64,000 nt of DNA from Arthrobacter sp. zg-Y1171 (GTDB lineage Bacteria > Actinomycetota > Actinomycetes > Actinomycetales > Micrococcaceae). The translations under genes were made by a program, and so were the position numbers. Below, in pieces: positions 41,747-49,656 of the stretch (positions are counted from its first letter, which is position 1; each line of letters opens with the position of its first letter). The DNA lies in NCBI RefSeq assembly GCF_025244845.1, contig NZ_CP104264.1:2790001-2854000 (forward strand). The letters are read 5' to 3'. Below the pieces are notes generated by a model. It was not told the origin of the DNA, did no database searches, and saw only the letters and a list, made by a program, of their open reading frames with translations.

Positions 41747-43666
41747 ATGGCAGCTCTGCTTCCTAACCCGCAGCAACAAAAAACACGCATTCCCCTGCGC
41801 TATCTGCACCGGGCAGTCGATTCTCCGGAGTATGCAGGGGCCAACATCTTCATCCCGGAAGCACCGCTCCATCCCCCGACGGTATCCGGGGGCTCCCCAG
41901 CAGGTTCCGATCCCGGCCGCGGCTCTCCGGACCGGGAGGAACTTACCTCCCCTGAACCCGGCTCATCCTCAGGGACCGGGGAGAATGGCAGCGGCCATGC
42001 CTTCTACCTCTGGCTCCGGGCCGGGCTCCAGGGTGTCGTCGCCTGGATTGGCAGCGGTATTCGCGGCACCTTTGCGTGGTTCGGCGCAGGCCTGCGTGGC
42101 GTATCCGCCTGGCTTCGGGTCGGGGCGGTCGGGACCGTCGTCTGGCTCCGCATAGGAGTGCAGGGAGCCTACGCCTGGCTCCGCAGCTTGGTGCGCCGTG
42201 CGTCCACTCGGATCCAAGCCGCGGCGCAGGCCACCTCCAACCAAGCCCGAACGGGAGCCCGGGTCACCTCTGCCGGCGTCCGCACGGGGGTTGTTCGGGT
42301 CCGCGCGGGGGCACACGCCGTTTCGTTCCGGGTTCAAGCGGGGGCCCAGGCAACTTCTGCAGGTGTCCACGCCGGGGCGCATGCAACATCCGTTCAGGTC
42401 CAGGCCGGTGCCCATGCCACCAGCGCTGCGGTCCAGTCCGGGGCCAACCGTGTCGGCGCCGGTGCCCGTGCCGCCTCGGCGTGGCTCCAAGCCGTGGCCC
42501 ATGCTGTCTGGAACTGGATACTGGCCGCTGCACACGCAGCATCGGCGGCGGCCCAATCCGCCGTACACGCGACGGTCGCAGGGGCGCGGGCTGCCGCCCA
42601 TGCGGTGTCGGTGGCGGCCCAGGCCGTTGCACGTTCGGTTTCGTCGGCCGCCCGCACTGTCGCTGACGCCGTTGCGACGGCCGCCCGCACCACTGCCCGC
42701 GCCGGTGCCGTGGTAGTTCGCACCATCGGAAATGCCATCTCCAGTGCAGCCCGAACAACGGCGCACGCCATAGCCGTAGGTGCCCGCGCCACCGCACGCT
42801 CAGTTTCGATGGCAGCCCGCACCACAGGGCACGCCACGGCCGTCGGTACCCGAACCACAGCGCGCGTCACAGCTGTCGGTGCCCGCGCCGTCGCACACAC
42901 CACCTCCGTGGCAGCCCGCACCACAGGGCACGCCACAGCTGTCGGTGCCCGAACCACAGCGCACGCCACAGCTGTCGGTGCCCGAACCACAGCGCGCGTC
43001 ACAGCCGTCGGTGCCCGCGCCGTCGCACACACCACCTCAGTGGCAGCCCGCACCACAGGGCACGCGATAGCCGTGGTGGTGCGGGCCGTGCAACGCCGGC
43101 TGCCGGCGAAAACCGGCAACCCGGTTCCTGCCATTGCAGCCGCATTCGCGCTGATTTCAGGTGCGGGCCTGATCAATCTGTGGGGCACCCTTTCAACCGT
43201 TTCCCGGATGCCCGTACCTGATTCGCTGCCGCCTGCCCTTGCCCTCCTCGAGCGGTACGGAGTGACCGGCACCCACTATGCCAGGACGCTCGCGGCGATA
43301 GCGATCGCCTATGCCCTGGTGATCATGGGAACCGCCCTGCTGCTTGCGGTTGCCGTTCGGGACAAGCGGCGCTGGGCGCGGGTAGTCTCCGCGGTCCTTG
43401 CCGGCACCGCACTGTTCTACGCGATGAACGCAGGAACCGGCACCCAGTCTCTCGCTGCAGCCCTGGGTGTCGCAGGAGCCGCGATCACCTTCGCCAAGGG
43501 AGCAGCCCCGTGGTTCCACCCGCGGGTACCCTCGGTGCAGCCATTCGGGCCGCAACGGCACCAGGCAAAACCGCACCATCGCCTCGGGGACCAGGCGGAA
43601 ACCCTGCAGCCGGATCCGGTCCTAGCGCGCCAGACGGGCCCGGGCGGCGATCTGCGAAACCTGTGA
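41747..43666 (+). CDS. Hendecad-repeat membrane protein (33 x 11 residues)
   Basis: 639 aa, no family recognised. Residues 1-87 are a Pro/Gly/Ser-rich tail. Residues 88-450 divide into 33 consecutive 11-residue units with no gap: the first six are Trp-rich (AWLRxGxxGxx), the later ones follow ATAVGARTTAR and SVAARTTGHAT. Arg or His recurs at positions 7 and 11; the block holds one Asp and no Glu, so it is strongly basic. Such 11-residue periodicity fits a long amphipathic 11/3 helix of the kind that coats lipid or anionic surfaces. Residues about 465-585 form four membrane helices like those of the preceding gene, then a short His/Gln-rich tail. The ATG has GGGGAGG 4 bases upstream. Its 3' end overlaps rex tail to tail by 45 bp. 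Function unknown; membrane, polyphosphate or nucleic-acid binding are candidates. Confidence 0.85.
   Translation: MAALLPNPQQQKTRIPLRYLHRAVDSPEYAGANIFIPEAPLHPPTVSGGSPAGSDPGRGSPDREELTSPEPGSSSGTGENGSGHAFYLWLRAGLQGVVAWIGSGIRGTFAWFGAGLRGVSAWLRVGAVGTVVWLRIGVQGAYAWLRSLVRRASTRIQAAAQATSNQARTGARVTSAGVRTGVVRVRAGAHAVSFRVQAGAQATSAGVHAGAHATSVQVQAGAHATSAAVQSGANRVGAGARAASAWLQAVAHAVWNWILAAAHAASAAAQSAVHATVAGARAAAHAVSVAAQAVARSVSSAARTVADAVATAARTTARAGAVVVRTIGNAISSAARTTAHAIAVGARATARSVSMAARTTGHATAVGTRTTARVTAVGARAVAHTTSVAARTTGHATAVGARTTAHATAVGARTTARVTAVGARAVAHTTSVAARTTGHAIAVVVRAVQRRLPAKTGNPVPAIAAAFALISGAGLINLWGTLSTVSRMPVPDSLPPALALLERYGVTGTHYARTLAAIAIAYALVIMGTALLLAVAVRDKRRWARVVSAVLAGTALFYAMNAGTGTQSLAAALGVAGAAITFAKGAAPWFHPRVPSVQPFGPQRHQAKPHHRLGDQAETLQPDPVLARQTGPGGDLRNL
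42008..43096 (+). repeat. 33-bp minisatellite coding for hendecads
   Basis: 33 in-frame units of 33 bp. The older, divergent units lie at the 5' side and near-identical ones at the 3' side (about 42770-43070), where blocks of roughly 100 bp recur at a 132-bp offset. This pattern points to recent unit duplication in the 3' part. Confidence 0.93.
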
Positions 43667-44380
43667 GCGCTGTGCGTGGTAGGCAAGGATCTGCAGTTCG
43701 GTCGCCATGTCCACTTTGCGGATCTGGACTTCTTCGGGCGCCTGCAGCACTACGGGAGCAAAGCTGAGGATGCTGGTAATCCCGGACTCCACGAGGCGGT
43801 CGCATAGATCCTGGGCAACCTCGGCGGGCACCGAAAGCACCGCCATGTTTGCCCCGGTCTTCGCGAGCACTGCTTCCAGCGAGTCCACCGGGCTGATCCT
43901 TAGCCAGCCCACCTCCTGGCCGATTACCATCGGGTCGGCGTCGAACAGTGCCACAACCTCGAAGCCCCTCGAGCCGAACCCGGGATAGCCTGCCAAGGCG
44001 CGGCCGAGGTTGCCGGCTCCTACTATGGCCACCCGCCAGTTCAATGTCAGGCCAAGAGCGGCGGAAATCTGTCCGCTGAGATACGGGACGTCGTATCCGA
44101 CGCCGCGGGTCCCGTAGGACCCCAGGTAGGACAGATCCTTGCGCAGCTTGGGCGAATTGACGCCGGCGGCTTCAGCCAGCTCTTCAGAGGACACACGCTC
44201 TATCCCGTCGGCCAGCATGGCGGACAGCGCCCTCAAGTAGATGGTCAACCGCGCCAGTGACGCCGGCGGTATGTGCCGCCCTTCGCCCGCTGCGGCCGAC
44301 GACGTTCCGGCCGCCTGGCCGCTGTTGGCCGTCCCGCCCTCCAGATCGGCTCGTTCCGACCGGACTTCCTCGGATGCCAT
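43622..44380 (-). CDS. rex: Redox-sensing transcriptional repressor Rex
   Basis: NADH/NAD+-responsive repressor, 252 aa. N-terminal winged helix: IPPASLARLTIYLRAL, SSEELAEAAGVNSPKLRKDLSYLG and GTRGVGYDV. Rossmann domain: VAIVGAGNLGRALA, with ALFDADP. Preceded by a 35-residue disordered Glu/Ala/Gly tail. It overlaps the glutaredoxin stop (TGATG at 44380), with a GTG one codon earlier as alternative. In streptomycetes Rex controls cytochrome bd and NADH dehydrogenase and lies with hemA; here no hem gene follows. The respiratory genes of this window are candidate targets, but no clear Rex palindrome was found. Confidence 0.93.
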   Translation of the reverse strand: MASEEVRSERADLEGGTANSGQAAGTSSAAAGEGRHIPPASLARLTIYLRALSAMLADGIERVSSEELAEAAGVNSPKLRKDLSYLGSYGTRGVGYDVPYLSGQISAALGLTLNWRVAIVGAGNLGRALAGYPGFGSRGFEVVALFDADPMVIGQEVGWLRISPVDSLEAVLAKTGANMAVLSVPAEVAQDLCDRLVESGITSILSFAPVVLQAPEEVQIRKVDMATELQILAYHAQRSQVSQIAARARLAR

Positions 44381-44631
44381 CACGACCCCAGCAGACGCCG
44401 CAGCCGTGTTTCGTCGATTTTCCAGAAGTCCCGTTGGACGCCGTCGATGAACAACACCGGGATCTCCTCACCGAAGCGGGCGGCGAGTTCCGGGTCTTCC
44501 TCCGCGCTGCGTTCCTGCCAGGGGATGCCAAGGTCCTCCCCCACGCGCCGGAGCACCAGGCGGGCGTCTTCGCACAAATGGCAGCCCGGCCGGGTAAGGA
44601 GGACGACTTCCGGTCCGACGGATTCACTCAT
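44380..44631 (-). CDS. Glutaredoxin-like protein
   Basis: 83-aa thioredoxin fold (DUF836/glutaredoxin-like). The redox pair is CHLC in LLTRPGCHLCEDARLVL, and the cis-proline lies in EEIPVLFIDG. Co-transcribed with rex through a TGATG overlap. The same gene pair class is known upstream of hem genes in actinobacteria (Rv0508). The ATG at 44631 is 66 bp from the divergent HAD gene. Confidence 0.85.
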   Translation of the reverse strand: MSESVGPEVVLLTRPGCHLCEDARLVLRRVGEDLGIPWQERSAEEDPELAARFGEEIPVLFIDGVQRDFWKIDETRLRRLLGS

Positions 44632-44685
44632 ATGTCCAAAATAGCCCCAATACGTCGGATTTCCGCGCTCAGGCCGGGTTTTGCG

Positions 44686-44691
44686 TAGACT
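44686..44691 (+). promoter_or_regulatory. -10 box of leaderless HAD gene
   Basis: TAGACT, 6 bases before the ATG at 44698; no SD. Confidence 0.55.
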
Positions 44692-44697
44692 CGGACC

Positions 44698-45510
44698 ATG
44701 CCCCGAGCCACTGTAGTCCGAGCCACCGGAACCACAGACGCGGTGGGCAAACCTGGCGAAGCGGCCTTTTTCGACGTCGACAATACGCTCATGCGCGGTG
44801 CCAGCCTGTTCCATGTAGGCCGGAAGATGTACCAGCGGAAAGTCTTCACCATCCGTGAAGCAGCCGGCTTCGCGAGCAAGCAGCTGAGGTTCATGCTGCA
44901 GGGTGAAAACCTCAAGGACGTCCACTCGGTCCGCGACGCAGCCTTGGCCTTCGCGACCGGCCTCTCTTCGGAGGACGTGCGCACGCTGGGCGAAGAGGTC
45001 TACGACGAGATGATTGTCTCCAAGATCTGGCCCGGCACCCGGGCGCTGACCCAGCAGCATATGAAGTCCGGCAGGCCGGTTTGGCTGGTCACCGGAACGC
45101 CCATCGAAGTTGCTTCGGTCATCGCGAGCCGGCTCGATCTCACCGGCGCCCTCGGCACAGTCAGCGAGGTCGCCGACGGCATGTACACCGGGCGCCTGGT
45201 GGGTGAGTTCCTGCATGGGCCGGCCAAGGCTGCCGGTGTCCGGGCGCTGGCCGAGAAGGAAGGCCTGGATCTGCAAAGCTGCTGGGCGTACAGCGATTCC
45301 TACAACGACGTTCCGCTGCTGAGTCTGGTGGGCCATCCGGTGGCGATCAATCCGGACGCGCGCCTGCGCCGTCATGCCCGTGAGCGCAACTGGCCCGTGT
45401 ACGACTTCCGTTCAGGCCGCAGGGCGGCAACACTGGGCCTGAAGTCCGCAACCGTTGCCGGGGCTGCCTACGGGCTGTGGCGGGGGTTCTCCTGGGTGCG
45501 GGCCCGCTGA
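44698..45510 (+). CDS. HAD-IB family hydrolase (SerB1-like)
   Basis: 270-aa phosphatase of HAD subfamily IB. Nucleophile Asp in AAFFDVDNTLMRG, motif II VWLVTGTP, lysine in HGPAKAAGVRAL and acidic motif YSDSYNDVPLLS. C-terminal hydrophobic tail (ATVAGAAYGLWRGFSWV) suggests membrane association. The family contains phosphoserine phosphatase-like and lysophosphatidic acid phosphatase-like enzymes; the equivalent in M. tuberculosis is Rv0505c (serB1). A true SerB role is uncertain. Confidence 0.87.
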   Translation: MPRATVVRATGTTDAVGKPGEAAFFDVDNTLMRGASLFHVGRKMYQRKVFTIREAAGFASKQLRFMLQGENLKDVHSVRDAALAFATGLSSEDVRTLGEEVYDEMIVSKIWPGTRALTQQHMKSGRPVWLVTGTPIEVASVIASRLDLTGALGTVSEVADGMYTGRLVGEFLHGPAKAAGVRALAEKEGLDLQSCWAYSDSYNDVPLLSLVGHPVAINPDARLRRHARERNWPVYDFRSGRRAATLGLKSATVAGAAYGLWRGFSWVRAR

Positions 45511-45549
45511 CAGCCCGGCAGAGCTAGCCGCCCGGCTGCTTAAAAACCG

Positions 45550-45581
45550 GAGCCCGCCTATCCCTGGGGACTGGCGGGCTC
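45550..45581 (+). terminator. Hairpin terminator after HAD gene
   Basis: 9-bp perfect stem GAGCCCGCC / GGCGGGCTC, 14-base loop, 40 bp after the stop. The T-run is weak (TGCCTT), so termination strength is uncertain. Confidence 0.55.
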
Positions 45582-45646
45582 TGCCTTAGCGGACCCGGCA
45601 CTGCACATGCAGCGGGGGCCAGCTGACAACGGTCGCTAAGAAGGAT

Positions 45647-45745
45647 CTACTTCTTATTACGACGCTGGTGGCGGGTCTTGCGAAGCAGCTTGCGGTGCTT
45701 CTTCTTGGCCATACGCTTGCGGCGCTTCTTGATTACTGAACCCAC
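45647..45745 (-). CDS. Small basic ribosomal protein bS22 (AURKAIP1/COX24 domain)
   Basis: 32-aa protein, GTG start, reading MGSVIKKRRKRMAKKKH then RKLLRKTRHQRRNKK, with over half of residues Lys or Arg. It matches the actinobacterial 30S protein bS22 (Rv0500B-type), which sits near the decoding site in mycobacterial ribosomes. GAGGA lies 5 bases before the start. It precedes, on the same strand, nothing within 130 bp and is followed upstream by the HTH gene, the same Rv0500A/Rv0500B pairing as in mycobacteria. Confidence 0.92.
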   Translation of the reverse strand: MGSVIKKRRKRMAKKKHRKLLRKTRHQRRNKK

Positions 45746-45954
45746 AGAGTCCTCACAAACTTATTAGGAGTCACCGATTCCCTTCCCCTGTTGCCGTGGG
45801 CACAGGGGCTGGTTGCCGGTAGTTACTGGCTTTCGATTAAAACGTTCCTTAACAGGGTACAGCTTCGGGGCTGTGGAATTTGCCAGCCCGGAACAGCAGC
45901 CGGGAACGGTCCACTCCGTCGCTGTTATCTGAAGACGGATACCCGGGGCAGGGC

Positions 45955-46167
45955 TTAGGCAGTGTCTGTACGCCGGTCAATAACGGCGTCGCGGAGCACC
46001 TTCTGGACGGCCGATTCCGGCACACGGTAGGACCGGCCGAAACGGACGGCCGGCAGCTCGCCGGAATGGACCAGCCGGTACACAGTCATCTTGGAGACCC
46101 GCATGACGTCGGCAACTTCCGATACCGTCAGAAACCGCACATCCGAGAAGTTTCCCTCGTCTGCCAT
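45955..46167 (-). CDS. Excisionase-family helix-turn-helix protein
   Basis: 70-aa DNA-binding protein of the MerR/Xis-like winged helix type: FLTVSEVADVMRVSKMTVYR and LVHSGELPAVRFGRSYRVPE form the helix-turn-helix and wing. AAAGGA precedes the ATG by 8 bases. The close counterpart in M. tuberculosis is Rv0500A, also next to bS22. Despite the excisionase label it is a chromosomal core gene with no integrase nearby. Target unknown. Confidence 0.88.
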   Translation of the reverse strand: MADEGNFSDVRFLTVSEVADVMRVSKMTVYRLVHSGELPAVRFGRSYRVPESAVQKVLRDAVIDRRTDTA

Positions 46168-46364
46168 TTAGTCCCGTTCCTTTGCTCATTGCCGCCGCTC
46201 CCGACAGCAAGCCATGTGGAGCACCTGCGGCTGAAGGATATCGCGTCACCGGCCTGTTGCGACGTGCGTCACTGATGGCCCCGTATGGTCCCTACTGTAG
46301 TGGCAGGAGTAACCATAGTGGAAGTTCTTTCCGCGGCCGCGGGGCCCGGGCAGTGCAAGCCGGT

Positions 46365-47735
<1,371 letters not shown>

Positions 47736-47808
47736 TTAGGACTACGCTAGCCCCGCGGATGCCGGGGATGCGATGCAAGTCGGGCCAAAGTGCCTGCGGG
47801 CCGCGTCC

Positions 47809-48288
47809 CTAGGGCCGGCGGCGGCGGAATTTCGGGAACTGGCCGAACAGGTCGGCGGCCCGCTCTGCGGCCCGCCCCACCGTGCGGCCGAGGTTCTGCA
47901 CGCCGGCGTCCACCGGCAGCGAGCGGGTCTCTGCGGCGCCGGGCACCAGCGCACCGGCCGCTGCGGCAGCAGCGGTGGCGGGTTTGGGGCTTGCAGAAAC
48001 GGATGCCAGGCGGGACTCCGTGAGTGACGCGAGGTCAAAGGCCCGCAGCCACAGGACCAGTTCCTCGAGCGGGGCAGTTTCCAGCGAGTAGTACCGGCGC
48101 TGGCCTTCGGCCCGCATGGAGACGAGTCCGGCTTCGCGCAGCACTTTCAGGTGCTTGGAGACCGTGGGCTGGCTGACCTCGAGTTCCTCCACCAGTGCCC
48201 CTACGGACTTGTCGCCGGTACGCAGGGCGCCCAGGATTTCACGCCGCGTACCTTCCGCGATTACTGCAAACACATCGTCAAAGACCAT
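47809..48288 (-). CDS. ArsR-family transcriptional regulator
   Basis: 159 aa. Winged HTH with VEELEVSQPTVSKHLKVLREAGLVS and the wing AEGQRRYYSLETAPLEE. It lacks the CxC-type metal site in the recognition helix, so it is not an arsenic or cadmium sensor of the classical kind. The C-terminal 65 residues are Ala-rich and low in complexity, ending in FRRRRP, unusual for the family. A TAGGGT -10 lies 7 bases before the ATG. It sits between gdhA and acuC; either could be its target, but that is a guess. Confidence 0.83.
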   Translation of the reverse strand: MVFDDVFAVIAEGTRREILGALRTGDKSVGALVEELEVSQPTVSKHLKVLREAGLVSMRAEGQRRYYSLETAPLEELVLWLRAFDLASLTESRLASVSASPKPATAAAAAAGALVPGAAETRSLPVDAGVQNLGRTVGRAAERAADLFGQFPKFRRRRP

Positions 48289-48295
48289 GGCATTT

Positions 48296-48301
48296 ACCCT
48301 A
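48296..48301 (-). promoter_or_regulatory. -10 box of leaderless ArsR gene
   Basis: TAGGGT on the minus strand, 7 bases before the ATG at 48288; no SD. Confidence 0.5.
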
Positions 48302-48337
48302 GCGGATATGGGACCGGGAGCATCCCCGAGGAACCGC

Positions 48338-49546
48338 CTAGTCGAACCAAGGATCCAGCCCGTGCAGCGGGAACAGTTCCTTGCGGGTGGCCATCACGGT
48401 CCGGTCGATCTCGTCATTCGGGTCGTAGCCCACTTCCCAGGAACGCCACCAGATATCGGCCCCGTCACCCAGCGTCTCGCCCGTCTTCACGCCGTGCTTC
48501 TCCAGCACGTAGTCGCGCCAGGCCGGGGGCAGCGGGGTGGCGGGACGCACCCGACCGTTGGCAGCCACCGACATCAGCAACGCCCAGGACCGCGGCACCA
48601 CGGAGGCAACGTTGTAGCCGCCTCCGCCGGTGGCAATCCAGCGTCCTTCGCACAGGCGGCCGGCCAGGTCGCTGATGGTCAGGGCGGCCTGCCGCTGGGC
48701 CTCCACGCTGACCCGGAGGCTGGTCATGGGATCATCCGTGTGGCTGTCGCAGCCGTGCTGGCTGACAATCACTTCCGGGGCGAAGGCCTCAGTCAGCTGG
48801 GGTACCACTGCGTGGAAGGCCCGCAGCCAGCCGGCGTCGGTGGTACGCGCCGGTACGGCAATGTTGACCGCGGTTCCTTCGGCTGCCTTGCCGCCGGTTT
48901 CGTTGGCGAATCCCGTCCCCGGGAACAGGGTCAGTCCGCTTTCATGCAGCGAGATGGTCATAACGCGCGGATCGTCCCAGAAAATGTTCTGCGTGCCGTC
49001 ACCGTGGTGGGCGTCGACGTCGATGTACACCACCCGCTGCACGCCGTTGGCTAGGAGCCGCGCGACGGCGGCCGCGGCGTCGTTATAGACGCAGAATCCG
49101 GACGCTTTTTCATAGCCGGCATGATGCATGCCGCCGGCGAAGTTGACCGCGTGCGTCACCTCGCCGGAGAGGATGGCATCCGCAGCGGCCAGGGAACCGC
49201 CGACCAGCCGGGCGCTGGCTTCGTGCATGCCGGCGAAGACCGGCGTGTCCTCGGTGCCCAGTCCCAGCAGGGTGTTGCAGTTCGCGGGGTCGGCTCCGGC
49301 TGCCTGCACGGCGCTGATGTAGTCGAAGCCGTGGACGGTCAGCAGGTCGGCCGCCGAGGCGACGTACGGCTCGGCCATGGAGACGCCTTCGAGGTCGAAA
49401 AGTCCCAGTTCACGGGCCAGCCGGGCCGTCAGGTCCAGGCGCGCCGGGCTCATCGGATGGCCTGCGCCGAAATCGTAAGCCAGCATGGATTCATCCCAGA
49501 CAATGCACGTCGGCATAATGGGAAGGCTTAGCCCGGAACTGATCAT
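48338..49546 (-). CDS. acuC: Acetoin utilisation/histone deacetylase family protein
   Basis: Zinc-dependent class I-type deacetylase, 402 aa. Motifs: NFAGGMHHAGYEKASGFCVY, VVYIDVDAHHGDGTQNIFW with the zinc Asp and His, and SQHGCDSHTDDP. Likely partner of an acetyltransferase in regulating acetyl-CoA synthetase by lysine acetylation, as AcuC does in Bacillus. A TAGCCT -10 lies 6 bases before the ATG at 49546, which supports the longer start (MISSGLSLPIMPTC) over the internal ATG ten codons in. Confidence 0.92.
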   Translation of the reverse strand: MISSGLSLPIMPTCIVWDESMLAYDFGAGHPMSPARLDLTARLARELGLFDLEGVSMAEPYVASAADLLTVHGFDYISAVQAAGADPANCNTLLGLGTEDTPVFAGMHEASARLVGGSLAAADAILSGEVTHAVNFAGGMHHAGYEKASGFCVYNDAAAAVARLLANGVQRVVYIDVDAHHGDGTQNIFWDDPRVMTISLHESGLTLFPGTGFANETGGKAAEGTAVNIAVPARTTDAGWLRAFHAVVPQLTEAFAPEVIVSQHGCDSHTDDPMTSLRVSVEAQRQAALTISDLAGRLCEGRWIATGGGGYNVASVVPRSWALLMSVAANGRVRPATPLPPAWRDYVLEKHGVKTGETLGDGADIWWRSWEVGYDPNDEIDRTVMATRKELFPLHGLDPWFD

Positions 49547-49552
49547 GCAGAC

Positions 49553-49558
49553 AGGCTA
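49553..49558 (-). promoter_or_regulatory. -10 box of leaderless acuC
   Basis: TAGCCT on the minus strand, 6 bases before the ATG at 49546; no SD. Confidence 0.55.
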
Positions 49559-49656
49559 CGTGATGCGGGCGCTACTCTGATATTGGTGTCCGCGCCCATC
49601 TGCCGGATAAGTGCTACTACTGAGCGGAACCACCGCGGAAAAGAACTGGACCACCC

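Noticed and set aside
42008..43096. CRISPR array, because of regular 33-bp repeats
   Set aside because: Repeats are contiguous without unique spacers, in frame with a protein, and no cas gene is present.
42394..43272. Long antisense open frame across the hendecad repeats, itself repetitive (VVRAPTAVAC units)
   Set aside because: A 33-bp repeat stays open in several frames. The antisense frame has no SD, no -10 and no domain outside the repeat, while the sense frame has an SD and four TM helices.
22627..44383. Rex operator (TTGTGAA-N4-TTCACAA type) upstream of nar, men or res genes
   Set aside because: None was found by eye in the upstream regions; a weight-matrix scan would be needed to exclude degenerate sites.
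45955..46167. Excisionase suggesting an integrated element
   Set aside because: No integrase, attachment-site repeat or phage gene nearby; the gene pairs with bS22 as in mycobacteria and is a core HTH protein.
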